From Marchantia polymorpha subsp. ruderalis (lineage: Eukaryota; Streptophyta; Marchantiopsida; Marchantiales; Marchantiaceae), in the NCBI GenBank assembly GCA_037833965.1, contig AP031352.1:17030501-17094500 (forward strand): DNA of 64,000 bases. The letters are read 5' to 3'. This document shows positions 22,641-34,997 of the stretch, piece after piece (positions within the stretch are counted from its first letter, which is position 1; each line of letters opens with the position of its first letter). The position numbers were made by a program, and so were the translations under genes. The notes under the pieces were generated by a model. It was given only the letters and a program-made list of their open reading frames with translations, was not told where the DNA came from and made no database searches.

Positions 22641-24002
22641 TATGAGAAGTTTTCCATTGTAATGCTATTGGGGTTAGCCTTATGTTACTCCTGTTGTTTC
22701 ATACATGTATTGATCGATGGATGGATGTTTCATACATGGAGATCGATAGGCCTTACCTTTGTTATTGATTTATTCATCCCCACGCTTAGAACTGAATTGT
22801 AGTATCACAGCGAGAACGATGGGAAGACTCTAAAAGGAAATAAATACTTGCTCACTGTTTTCCGGGCCTAGTGGGTTGCAAAACCAGTTCATGCATGCTT
22901 CTCGATAATGTCCACTGGCAGACGCAGAGGAGCTCCTATCTCTACTGCTACTGGTTACACTTGCTCTGCACCGCATTACATTGCACCAAAGTCAACTGCC
23001 CGCCCGCGTCCCGGTGAGCGATCAATACACAGTATGCATGTACTTCAAACGCCAATCAAGAGCGGATAGAAATAGGGCGTTTCATCGTAGGAAATAAATA
23101 CTTGATTATTTCTGTGTTTCGTCAAACGTATAAAAATGGTCCGAGTTGACCGACTACGGTACAGTACTAACCGACTCTCCCTCCGCAGTAGACCAGCGAT
23201 AAATTTTGAAGATCTACAATTGACCAATGATTAATTTTGGAGCGTCATGGCTAAGTTTGGGCTGGCATCTCATAACTTGGGTTAGCACCCAAAAATTGCC
23301 GGATTGCACAGATTAACAACTCTTGTCTAACGAGGGCAGATTAATATTCCGTTTCACAACAGGGCTACACCGAAACATGAAGTTTTACGGAGATCATCTG
23401 TAGCCCTAGTAAGTTACGTCCCACGGTCGAATATATTAAGAGGATATATTGGTCGCTTACTCGAGCAAAGGAAGACGTTAGAAAATATTACACTAGAAAG
23501 CTGATACCATTAGTACTAGCGGAAATATTAAAGTATTTTTGTCTGGGAGAGTAGTGGTCGCTCAGTGGACAGGGGACGGATCCTTTCGGGACGACGTGAG
23601 GGATAGGCGGACGGAATGTTTAGGTCGAGCCTGTCGCGACGGGGATTGGGAACGGTAATCAATGAAAATGTAAGCTCGAGGGATAAGCAGCACGAGTGAC
23701 GCTTTTCTCGCCATGAAGCCGGGTCGCGACGTACACTTGTCAACTCTGAATCATGCTCGGAACACTTGTCGCCGCGGGTCTGAACCACCCATTCATTCGC
23801 TGCTCGGTGTCAATAAGTTCGGTAGGATTCGGCGACTACGACGCTGCCGCTGTCATCGCTGCGCGCTCCCTCCGATGCGGAATTGCGCGAGAATGCAATG
23901 TCCTGCCGCTGCTGCTCATGCTCCTCGGCACGTAACGACGTCAATATGTAAATGTGCGTAGGTCGTCTCGGCTGCTCAGACAACGTTCGTGACAGCGATA
24001 GA
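22641..24002. other. Intergenic region upstream of the LEA-like gene
   Basis: No recognisable coding sequence. From about 23,550 the DNA becomes GC-richer, consistent with the promoter and leader of the gene at 24,066. Open frames there are short and overlap on both strands. Confidence 0.35.
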
Positions 24003-24020
24003 TCGAGAGAGAGAGAGAGT
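24003..24020. repeat. Short GA microsatellite in the leader of the LEA-like gene
   Basis: A gagaga run about 45 bases before the proposed start codon of the downstream gene. GA/CT runs near transcription starts recur in this window (for example 36,536-36,556). Confidence 0.6.
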
Positions 24021-24065
24021 GCTGTAATTCGATCGTGGGTGCCGAAGATACCACCGGACCAAGGA

Positions 24066-24807
24066 ATGAGGAGGGCGATGGCGAGAACCAGAGACTGGAC
24101 CTGTCTCAAGCACATTACATGGACGATCAACAACGAGTACAAAGCTCTGTGGAATTTACCGTATCCGGAGACAACGCTGAAGAGACACGGGTCCCTCCCG
24201 AGCGCGAGTCCTGCAGCTCCAGCTTCCGGCGTGAGAGCGTACGGGAAGGGTGTGTATAAGCAAGAGCAGAAAGACGGAGCCGAGGATGTTTTGGGCGCTG
24301 GTAAAGATCGGCACTCCTTGACGTTCTGCTCTGTGGGTTGCCTTGCGTTGCGTTGAGTTCATCGAGGCTTGTCAGATGTCTGTACCTTGATGTCAGATGT
24401 GCCGACTAAAATGCCATGCTGCAATGCTATTGTTGATGTTGTGTGACATGAGCCGCAGCGGGGTGGGCACAGAAATGACATGCTCACCTTGTTTACTTAC
24501 CGCAGGGAACACGACGAACGCAGCCAAAAACGATGCTGTGGGAGAAGAAATGCGGGTCGACTCGTTCGTCAAGCATGAGATCGAGGAGACCGATGGCGAC
24601 GGGCTGGTGGAGAAGGCCAAGAAGGGAGTGAAGAAGGTTGGTGAGAAGATGAAGGATGCTTCGGATTACATGAGGACTGGAGCAGAGAAGGCCGAAGAGA
24701 AGGAGGGAAGTCATTCCACCATGCAGCAAATGATGGACAAGGCGGCCGACCTGCTGGACGGCGCTGGAGATACGATGAAGGAGGCGGGCTCTAAAAACAA
24801 CCGCTGA
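24066..24807 (+). CDS. LEA-like stress protein, two exons, possible organelle targeting
   Basis: The model joins 24066-24300 and 24506-24807 (178 residues; intron gtaaag...cgcag, phase 1 on both sides). Exon 2, the secure part, is Lys/Glu/Asp/Ala-rich and repetitive: VEKAKKGVKKVGEKMKDAS, then MRTGAEKAEEKEG, MDKAADLLDGAGDTMKEAG and a terminal KNNR. This is the style of late embryogenesis abundant proteins, which fold into amphipathic helices on drying and protect membranes and enzymes. Exon 1 starts with an Arg-rich segment (MRRAMARTRDW) and has a VRAYG site near residue 56 that looks like a mitochondrial presequence cleavage site, so an organelle location is possible. The start is uncertain: ATGs at 24,066 and 24,078 are both in frame, and an extra upstream intron cannot be excluded. 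A frame through the intron instead of splicing would give a different N-terminus from 24,397. Confidence 0.6.
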
Positions 24808-26500
24808 GTGCATTGTGGACTGTTTGTAGTCGTAGACTTAAGCATGAAAATGAGTGACGTTTGTAGTCTCTCGCTTACACCCCTGCCCCGCTTTGAAACT
24901 TTAGTACACTAGGATGCCAAACACCCGAGCTCGATGTAAATACGTCTGATGACAAGCAGTGCTACATTGCGTCAATATACAGACATCTAGACTTTCTGTG
25001 TTCGTGTTCACCCGATCGATGACTGAAGGTACGTTCTGAGGTTGAACAGTTTGTATATTGTGGAGCTTCTGATGGAGTGGTCACGTAGAAGTGTGAAATT
25101 ATAATTCAACCCTTAGTGAAATGACCAGTCTGGTGACTGACAAGCATCACACTCTTTTTTTCAAGCGTCTGTGATACGCTGGTGATGCGTTGGATGAGGC
25201 CAAGGAAATTTTGTGTGAGGGAAAAGCGTTGAGGTTTTTTGATTGACTGTTGTTGCCTTGGGCTGTCTTTATATAACGTCCTTTTCCTTAAAGCTAGCAT
25301 TTGACGAGAGTGTCTTGCATCACAAAGCTGAGATAATATCTTGTTTTTTTCTACCGTTGTGAGTGTTGTGATCGCACTTATCCGAGTGGGATACATTTAT
25401 CCTGCAATCGTGAGCTATGATATTTTTTTTTTTGCAGAATAAAGTGTCAAGTATAAATTTACACCACACGAAAGAAAAAGTATTGATCATCGACTAAAAC
25501 TTTATGTACCTGAAAGGCCACATGAAATAAAGTTACTGTGAATGTGCTTTCAGATTTACTTTGCTCATGAAACCTTTTATGCTATGTGAAGAGTTGGCTG
25601 GTTAAACCACTAGTAGTAACCAATGGATATGAGTTGGAAGAGCAAAATTATCGCTATTTGAAATTGTAAGTTTCCAATACAATTTTTTCGCCAACTTTGT
25701 GCTGTACACTCATCCCTTTGAAACTAAATAGTATGTGGGATAGAAATTTTCATCCTTTTGGTTACAAAATTCGAAACAGCTCTTTAAAGCTTTCAGGGAA
25801 ATGTCATCCCTGTACCAGCCTACAACTTCCACTCACAAGATGATGTGCAGACTTTGTGCAAGAATATGTTTGAATCACGAGGGTAGACCACCTACAACAT
25901 AGTACTTTCATGATGATTGAACATGGCACATTCAGCTACGGAAGGAGAGAATGTTTGTGATCTACACTTTGTCGTCCACCTAATTACCTACAAGACTGTT
26001 TGCTACTCGAGAAAATAACTTTAAACACATATTTCCATCTCGGCCAGTGGCAGTAATCAGCGAAGGAATTAAAATATACAACAAATCTTTTTTGTTCTAC
26101 ATCCATTTAAATAAAAATTTCTTAAAAAGTTGCGGGGAATCTTTCATTCCCGATCGTAACAATAAATGACAATTAAAAATTCTGCAGATTTTACTGGTTA
26201 GAGAAGGCTTGAACACAGCATTTTAAAACCAATGCTGTAACAAAAAAAATTTGAGACCATTATCGACCCGAAAGTAAAATAATAATAAGATATACAGTAA
26301 ATAAGCAATGGAAACAAAACTTCTAAGAATAAGAGACTGAAAGTCGAGGCGAGAATTCGCACTGCTTTGTAGCAGTGAACTCAATAGAACTTTTAAGAAA
26401 AGGTCAGCTCTAGATTTCTGTCAGTACACTAAAGTTTGTTCATGGATGCACCAAACTTACACCGCCCAAAACAAAGCTGCCATATTTCTCCTCGTTGATT
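24808..26500. other. Intergenic region
   Basis: The first few hundred bases are probably the 3' UTR of the LEA-like gene. The remainder is AT-leaning DNA without a recognisable gene, RNA or element. Confidence 0.35.
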
Positions 26501-26535
26501 TGGGCCATAAGAAAGGAGTCAGAGAATCTTTCTTC

Positions 26536-28072
26536 AATGGCAAGAACGGAGTGAGCATACTTTGGCCATTCCAATTTTACTGTTCAATAGAACTTTCTCG
26601 TTTCGCTGTTCACCTCCACTGTCAGCCTTACGTAAACAGATGCCTAAAAGGCAGATTATTGACACTTCCCCGAAGAATATCGATATAGTTTTGGAGAGTG
26701 CATCTAAAGTCTACGGTTTTCTTCAGGTTTTCAGGTCTCAGGGCTTCAAAGTTCTCAGGTACTGCAGAGAATTCTGAGACTCGAATCCCGCAGGTGAGCA
26801 GCTCCAGTCGTGTATCCTCTAGCTACAAGCCTCGAAGCTACGTTCATGCTTTTCCTTCAGTTTTCACATGAGAACGTTTCTAACTGTGGTCAATGAGCTG
26901 AGTGCTTTCTCCTGGTTCCAACACCATCATAAGGAAAGCAGGGCCAAAGAGAAAAGCAAGTTGCCAGCAGTTGTATCGATCTACCAGGCGGTCAGAACGA
27001 ATCTTGCCTTCCTTTGCACCCCACAGAGCTTTGCACCAAGTGTGTACTTCCACATACATCCAAACTTTGCGAGTGTCATGGCGCCAGGCTTTGTCGACTT
27101 ACAGATTTACTACAGGAATTTAGTCGGTTTTCTTTTATATCAATATGAATATGAGAATCTTACTGTAGTTCGAGGGAAAATCCCATTCCATCCCCTGAAT
27201 ACTTGCGGAATAAGAGGAGATTATCTGGTGTCGACAAGCAGCGAGACTGCTGAGGTAGTACCTACAGCTTGTCGTCTTCACCTACAACAAGTTCCTTTCA
27301 GATGTCCAGATTTCTCATTGACGCCCTTCCCGTTCTGCGAGCTGCTCCATTTGACCAACAAGTAGACAGGCATATGAGCTCTGCTGCAGTACAGTACTAA
27401 GGTTGTTCCTTCTTATCAAGCAGAATGGGTCCCCCTGAGCGAAACCCATAGATGATCTTGTAGCAGTTACAACGACAGCTAAACCTTCCGCAGCGAAAAG
27501 CTGCCAAGGGCTAGTCAAGGCAGGCTTAAGGCTTTGACGACCCAAAACTGGCCACCATCATATCCAGAAAGAATCAAACTTGGTGAACCATATAAGGCCT
27601 TCCATCTGCTCTTAGACTAAAATATGTTTTCATGAAAATGCCTGCCACTGGCCCTGGGACTTTCGACTCGTCAAGTGCTGAATAGAGACATGTTTTATTT
27701 CCATGGCTTTGCTGTAGCACTGCGTGAGTGAGTAAGTGCTTCCTGTTTTCATCAACCTTGTCCGCCTGTCAACCTCTCTCTGAAGTTTCTACTAGTTGTG
27801 GGACCTGTTCGCGAAGTGCATGCAAGGGTCCCATCCCCGTTATCCATGTTGTCCTCATCATCAGCACCCTTTGTCCGGGATTTTGCTTCTGCATGCAAGT
27901 GACTGCAATATTGCTTCCCTCTCAAGAATCTGCTTTTCTCTACCCCTGCAAATTCCCATGTCCGTAGATCTGCATTATATTCGTCCTTCACCGGAGCCTT
28001 GACTTCAAATTTTTCTCGATTTCCATCGGCCTTGGTACTTTTGATGCTACGGAAACATAGGTCTCGAGTCAT
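26536..28072 (-). other. Possible minus-strand gene with unrecognised exons
   Basis: Several minus-strand stretches look exon-like. A 106-codon frame begins with ATG at 28,072 (MTRDLCFRSIKSTKADGNRE) and is acidic later. A frame near 27,170-27,260 follows an AG acceptor and ends near gtaaga. A segment around 26,650-26,790 (including RVSEFSAVPENFEALRPENL) ends in the good donor AC/gtaagg, and could join a last exon read from a ctgacag acceptor near 26,620 to a TGA near 26,536. I could not link them all in one phase-consistent model and recognise no domain, so this is only a lead. Confidence 0.2.
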
Positions 28073-28948
28073 CTACAAGCCAGCCACGACGTCTTTCTAG
28101 TTATCTAGAACGCGGTAGAAGTATTACACGTGGCTCATACCACCACGTCAATTTTGAGCGATGTGTTCATGATCTAGCACTCTCGAAGTGTCAGTCAGAT
28201 ACAATATCAACAAATATATATCAACAACGTCCCATGAGTCTTCACGAGTAACATAATCTTCGTCAACTCGTGTTCACTAAATTTTCGTCATTTCGCGTTC
28301 ACTAGGTCAGTGCCATAATTCGTACTTTATTGGTACATCTTGAAGGTCATGACACTAGACGCTGTCGGCATCAGTTGGGTCTACGGTCTGGTCGTACACG
28401 AGAAGTAGACTTGTCGTACTGTTCGGAGAGTACGGAGAACGATAATTCAGTTGGTCGTGGTTAGAACACATGCAATCCTCGTTCTCGTCTCAAAGGTTTC
28501 AAATGTCCATCCAACATATAATTTTCTGATGTTGAAGACGCAACTTAAGCAGATCTGAGCTGTTTTTCCTTTTTGAAGTTGGTCAAGTTCTGTGAACTGC
28601 CCATCCAAATCAGGTGTTTGCTACGACGGTTCGAGAGTTTATTGAGAGCTGGTGAGTTGGGAATCTGTGTTCGGCGTCTCGCAAGTTGAACTGCATTTTC
28701 CCATCGCCTGTCTATTCACCTTTACGACTGCAGAGTGAAAGAAATGAAGAGTCACATGGAATTGCGTGACGTAGGTCGAGGTTTCTCCTAGTGACGTTGG
28801 CTAAAAGCATTTACAAGTGATTCCCCTGCAGGGAATGGATGGCCTCAGAAAGTCTAGAAACCAGAAGACATGTTAGGGCGACCCGCTTTCTGCAAAGTCC
28901 GGATTTTCAGTAGGATGGACATTTGCTTCCTACAAAAAATGAATGATG

Positions 28949-28950
<2 letters not shown>

Positions 28951-28979
<29 letters not shown>
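28951..28979. repeat. AT dinucleotide microsatellite
   Basis: About 14 uninterrupted AT units, flanked by gatgaa and aaaaatac. Non-coding. Confidence 0.95.
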
Positions 28980-28985
<6 letters not shown>

Positions 28986-30229
28986 CTCTGCATTTCCCCG
29001 ATTGAGCATTTACATGGAATAGCAAGCTTGTGAGTGAATGACTTGTCTGTATGAAGGTGTTGCATTGAAGGGACCTTCAGGTGCTAAGCGTGTCACCCAG
29101 ATACTCGGATACGATTCAATCTGGGGTGTGGGGGGTTCACATCGACGTTCAAGGATGCGTTTCAGGACGAAGCCTACCTCGTCTGACACGGTTCGAAAGA
29201 GATAGTGCAAGTTGCAGAAAGGTCGAGGTCTGTACATGACGACTAGTGTCTATTTTAGTGCATGAATATATATATATGTCCTCAGCTCTAGCCTTTGAAA
29301 CCTTTACAGTTGGGGTATGTGGAACCTCAGGAGAAAGGACAACGGGATTCGGCAGACGTGATTCACGATCATTGTCCCCATACGTGCTCTTGAGGCCTTT
29401 CTGAGGGACAAGAGTTTCTGCTTCACTCTTTCTAATATCAAAGTGGTGTTCAAATGATGCTATCTACCTCTGTTCGCTCCAACCTACGTCTGGCTCCACC
29501 GTTAAGTTCCTGGGAAAAGCATAAAGAAATGATTCGATGCAAAGTCAGTCCTCCACCCTGCGCCAAATCAGCTCCACCTTCCCGTCATTTGAGATGTTGT
29601 TAGCAGAAATCCATGCCTTGCTGACCCTCCACAAGTCTCCTTGTGGAATGGTATTGATCTGCAAAATACCCATGCTCCAGCTCCATCTCCAGCAAAGCTA
29701 TTCTTTTTTGAGCGTTGTGAGGCATGAGCTTGCTCACAAGTTTGGATTTTGCTCTCTAAGAATGCATGTGGTCAATTTTGACTCTGGAGCATAAATAGGA
29801 ACAGAGGGGCAGATGATGCATGATGAACGGAGGAGGCATTCTCTTGTCGTGTACAAGGAAAGTATATCCCTGCAATTGAAAGTATTTCTAAGAAGTTTGT
29901 GTGTTCCATGCATGCATCCTCAAATGTCTTTCGTATCTCATCCCTCCTTATCACCATAAAATCGCGTCTCCCCTCCCGCCCTGCCCCTACATTTAGAGGT
30001 CAACCTGCGGTCGTGCCACAATTTCGAGAGCCTTTAAGTCAAATTCTCGCTTTCCCACATGTCACATGTCATGTTTGTCGGTATCGGCGTGGACATGGTA
30101 TCTTCGTGCATTCACGCTGCCAAGTGTGCTCTGACCATGGCCATGGCCATCACGCCTCATTTTCTCAAATCAGCAGAGGCCCAAAAGGCTGTCACCGTCC
30201 TATCTTTATTTTGTAGGAGGTGCAAGCAA

Positions 30230-30259
30230 AATTCCTCTGCAAGAACTTGCAGAGGAATT
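30230..30259. repeat. Perfect inverted repeat, 14-bp arms
   Basis: aattcctctgcaag (30,230-30,243) pairs exactly with cttgcagaggaatt (30,246-30,259) around two bases. No terminator or RNA gene context is evident. Confidence 0.8.
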
Positions 30260-32186
30260 GTACAGTTGCCACCTTTCCGCCAAGGATTGCTCTGAGAGTA
30301 TGTCACGTACTCTGAGGGCATGTGCTCATCAGAGAACAAAGCTCGGGAAAACTGTAGAACCGGTGTATGGGAAAAACGTCTGAGGAAGATAGTTGAAAGA
30401 ACGTCATACACCATAGCCTTGTTGGTATTTCGTACGAACCCTGTTGGGCCATGTCCGACAACGTCGACAGAGCATCGAGGAAAGCCGTGGTGGAGATAGA
30501 TGGTGTAAAATCAGATACGCGTGCACGAACGTAGATTACATTCGATTGAGGATCGATCCCAAATCTCTGTACGACATTCACCATGTGAGAGCCGAGTGTA
30601 CCACTCTAGCTCAGAATCCTCGTTTGTTTCTTCTGACCCATTCTCGAACCTTATGACTCTACCTTTGCCGGCCTGTTGCGGGAACCCGTGCACATCTGTG
30701 CTCAACACAAGGACCCAGCCGATCAACTGCAGGTAGACAACGAGATTTCATGCTCGTCAAGGCAGTTTTTGAGGCTGGGTTCAGAAGTCTGTTTTTTGGC
30801 AGGGTGCTGAAACCCACATCCAGCAAGCAGGGGACATGAAATTCACATATAACCACGGATGTCTTGCGGAGGGGCTGGGCTGGTGGTGCCACAGGAGAGG
30901 TCGAGCACCTTGTGCTTCTGAGAATCATTAGGGCGTCAGGGAAGCCAGGGGACGAGGGAGGGTATGTGGCAGTGACGGGACTGGATAGCAGTTGCTAAGC
31001 TGCACGGAGCTCGAGACTTCTCTCACGAGAATCTGGATTCTGGGGGACGTCGTCTATCATGGGCCTGTCTGTTGAGTGTAAGTGTACTGCTCGCGCGGGC
31101 AGGCAGGGACAATCTCGTGCACGTCACCGGAACTAGGCTGCAGGAATTTGTGACGGCATTGTCTGTTGCAGAATCTAACTGCTTTGCAAGTGGTTGTGTC
31201 TGAGGAACTGGAGAGAAAGCTCTCGTATATCACAGAAGGTTCGTGACTCTCATGTCTGCTGCGGCGGTCTTCCTCTTCTCCAACTAACAATACGGAAGCA
31301 TAACTCGGTGTTACAGAATCGCTGTTCTCCAGTCAGCTGGAAAGGACGGACACTGCGCAAAGTGAAGCTCGCATTTTGGTGACCGGACTCTATTCCACAC
31401 AAATGAAACGAAGCATCTGCTCTCCTTCGCGCTTTGCCCTGGGATACTAAGCTCGAATATGGAATAAGGCAGAGAAGAGAGAGACTGGGGCTCGCAGAAC
31501 ATGTGCAACATTTTGAGGATTATATCCCAAGACATCTTCCAGATTAGTTGACTGTCAATTTCACCCAGACTCCGAAGTTAACGGGGCCGTCACTCGGGCT
31601 CGGAGCTTTGAAACTCAATAGAGTATGAAGCCAATGAAATAGAAACCGCACAACATGCTGGAGACCCGATGAAAAACTCCGTTGAGAGCCACTTGGTCAG
31701 TTAATGAGTGATTTGATCTCACACCAGAAACTCGTCAGAAGGTCAAATGCCAGCGTCGGATCCTTGATCTCCAGAACCAAGCTTCCTACACTTCACGAAA
31801 CAAAGTTTAACAATGTGATAACGCTCGAATAAACGTAGTGACAACTGCCGCTTGACAGGACTTGGAGGCGAACAGCATGAATCGAGATTCGCGACGAGGG
31901 AAGACTCGACCTCAGTGTGAGGCATGAGAATCGGTGTCTGGAGTGGTGGGGGAGGGTGAGCATTATGGCGGCAGCATTCATTCGTGCGAATTGTCTTGAG
32001 TCTGGACGGGCTTCTAGTGTCTGGTAACGAGGAAATTAGTTCTGGAGAAAATGATTCGTACGGGCTTCGGAATCAGTACTTTGGAACAATGTGCTCTTAC
32101 AGTACTTGCGACTTGTGATGGAGTTCGAGTCGGGTGCGTGGGAGTTCGAGCTCCGAGGCAGCAGTGGGAACTGCGGGTGCACAGGT

Positions 32187-32210
32187 CGGACGGACGGACG
32201 GACGGACGGA
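32187..32210. repeat. CGGA tetranucleotide microsatellite
   Basis: Six uninterrupted CGGA units in a GC-rich stretch. Confidence 0.95.
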
Positions 32211-32756
32211 CAGTGCGGTGCTCTCGAGAGAAGTTTCGCAGTGGCCCGGAGATCACCTCGACTTCTACGTGCCTGCAGTATGGGTGGCCTTATCTGCAGC
32301 AGAAAGAGAGCACCCTTGATCATGGCGCGAGGCGAGATGGAAGACAGAGCTTCCGGGGCCCGAAGCCGCCGTAGCTCCACTTATGGCTCACGGCTCATGG
32401 CTCCTCCGCTCGGGTCCGAGCTTCTGACAACCAGGCCATCGCCCGTCCGTCACCTCAGCGGGAACAGGCTGCACATGGCTGCCTAGCCCGCCCGGTCTGA
32501 AGCCATATGGATACTGTGCCACAGCTCGAGAGAGCGAGAACGCCACCTTCTGTGATTCGCCTCGCCTGCTCTTCTCTGCTCTACTCTGCTCTCCTCTGAT
32601 AAACTCGCGAGCCCATACAGTCAATGGTCGTGAATCATAGAACGGCCGCTTTTCACGCCTCTTCTACTTTCTCAGGTAATATGTCTCCTTCAAACAATCT
32701 TGCCAGCCAGCCAGAATCCGCCTCCTCATCGCCGTCGTCGTCATCGTCATCCTTTG

Positions 32757-32758
<2 letters not shown>

Positions 32759-32803
<45 letters not shown>
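32759..32803. repeat. Long AG microsatellite
   Basis: About 22 AG units, preceded by a cgtcgtcgtcatcgtcatc stretch. Both lie in non-coding GC-rich DNA. Confidence 0.95.
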
Positions 32804-32806
<3 letters not shown>

Positions 32807-33334
32807 GGCATGTGCAAACAGTAGGAGAAAAACTCCTCACAAGGTTGAGTCGCAAAGTGCATCGTGATTTGTGGAACTTCTCATTGCGATGAATCATCGT
32901 CTACAACGGGGCCGGATGACAGGATGCGAGCCGGCGAGCAAGCACACACGCAAGTGAGCGAGCAAGCATCCAGTCAACAGAGTCTCCCCACAGCTCTTTC
33001 ATTACATTCTGGCTAGAATCATATACTTTCTCATGCTCTTTCTACGTGGCTGAATTTCCCGAGGAAAAGACGGGCACGGCTACAACCTTACTTCATTCCC
33101 CACCGCGGGGCAAAGATTCTTCTACTTATCAACCAGCTGACTCAATTGCGATTTCTCATCGCTTTTCTGCATTTGCTGTGGTTTTCGAGACGCGTTTTCC
33201 CGAAACTCAAAAAAGATAAAATCCGATGACACAAGCCAGTGAAGTTCACGTCCTCTACAGGAATGACCATGTCTGTAGCACGACTCGATGAGGTAAGCGG
33301 GGTAACCCTCCCTCGAACGAGAGTCGCGCTTGGC

Positions 33335-33360
33335 TTTACTTTACTTTACTTTACTTTACT
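33335..33360. repeat. TTACT pentanucleotide microsatellite
   Basis: Five tandem pentamers of the type tttac/ttact between GC-rich flanks. Confidence 0.9.
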
Positions 33361-34997
33361 ATTACACCCAATCAGTCACTCGCTCGCTCTCTGGAAAAGC
33401 TGACCTTGCGATTTCTCAATTCGGCAACATCGTGCAGAGCTCGTGTAAGTTTTCTCTGCGGGGCCAAATTAGTTCTCGCTCTGCGCCGCGATTGGTCACG
33501 TCGGTTCTTGCCAGTGTCGATCGGGAGAATGGTCCCTTCGTCGTGTACGTTAATCTTCTATTCGAGGCTTGCATTCTCGGTCGGGCAGCCGCTACGAAGA
33601 TGGTTGCCAGACCGATGCTGCAGCATAGTTTATAGACATGCGCCACCTCCTCATGATCTGGTGTACTTCGAATTTCCCGAGTGTCGGGTTGGACAACGAG
33701 GCGGCTCTCTCCTCTCACTAAAACTCCACCTACTCTGCGCTCCTTGAAGAGGTCGATCGGACGCTGTGCTTGCTTAATTTGAAGTAAGAATGCTGCAGAA
33801 TTCGTGGTCAAGACAGTAGCGCAGTATATTGATCATCTGCTGGACGCAATCACAAAGACGAAGAAAGGCGTCTGAGAATTCCACAACTTCGGCGCTAAGT
33901 CCACTGGCCGCGACCAGCGGAAGGAACCTGGCGAGGATTCAGTGAAAGAGCAGAGAAATTTGCTACATCTCCTGGTCGCTAAAAACTTGCCGTGATAAAC
34001 AACTTCATTAAGTCACAAGATATTCTGGCAGCTGATGGCTTACCTTCGCTTGCAGCAGCGACAGGACGGGGCAAACCCAGTTGCCGCAAAGGCGCACCTC
34101 AGGAAATAAAATAATAACAGCCCTGGACACCGAGTCGGAGAAGAGGGACTGATTTAAGGCTGGTGCAGCTTCGCTTGAATCGTGACTGCTGCAAAGCTCT
34201 TCGCGGACGAGGATCCCAGGGATCGGAAGGCCGTAATCCGATGCAAGGGCTACGAATTTAATCCACGCGTGTTCATGAGATTCTGTAGGTTGGAAAGAGA
34301 GCGGCAGCTAAAATTGGGAGGGAAGGACAACTCCGAGGAGCGGAGCAGAGGCACGGATCGTTGGTCGATGGTCGGAGAGTGCTAACGAGAAGGGTTCTTC
34401 GTTCGGGGCAGGCCTGCGCCGCCCTGGCTCTGGCGCTAGAGCCGAGCGCGAGCGCCAGTTGCAAGGCACATCTCATCAGCGACACAGCCACCATTCACAA
34501 CTCCGCGCAGTGGCAAGCAACCTTCGAGCTCCGGAGGTCTCTATAGACAGGACGGCTGGTTAACTACAGGAGTATACTATGCTACACTGCAATCCACTCG
34601 ACGGTAGGAAAGCTCGCCACGGACCCAACACCCCACCCGCACACACAAGTCTCGAGCTAGTGCCTTGCAACAAGCCAACCCTCGCCAGATGCATGGATCA
34701 CGACCGACTACACAATCCACCTTTCAATTCGGGAGAAATCCACGCCACTCAGAGTCAAATCCCCTGGACACTCGAGAATTTTCTCCCGCAAGAAGTAGTG
34801 CACGCCAAACATGCTGACAGACTCTCGTCGAATGTTCCGAGTGCGCTGAATGAAGGGGGAGGGGGGCGGGGAGGACTGGAGGGGTCGAGGGACGGAGAAG
34901 TGACGAGGGGGTGGCGGGTGGTGGAGGATTGTGAAGTCACGGGAGGAATTATGAACAATTGGGAAGTGAGGACCACTCCGCACGAGAAGATGGAGCT

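Larger units (their letters stand above)
28073..34997. other. Long region without a supportable gene
   Basis: Open frames on both strands are short and unrecognised. The stretch holds an AT microsatellite, a hairpin, a CGGA run, a long GA run and a TTTAC run, listed separately. From about 31.9 to 34.9 kb the DNA is GC-rich and CpG-containing without a convincing coding frame; it could include a promoter or an unknown leader. Confidence 0.35.

Noticed and set aside
31569..31581. Match to the conserved core of plant 5S rRNA (actccgaagttaa)
   Set aside because: Only 13 bases agree. The flanks do not match the rest of a 5S gene and cannot form its stems.
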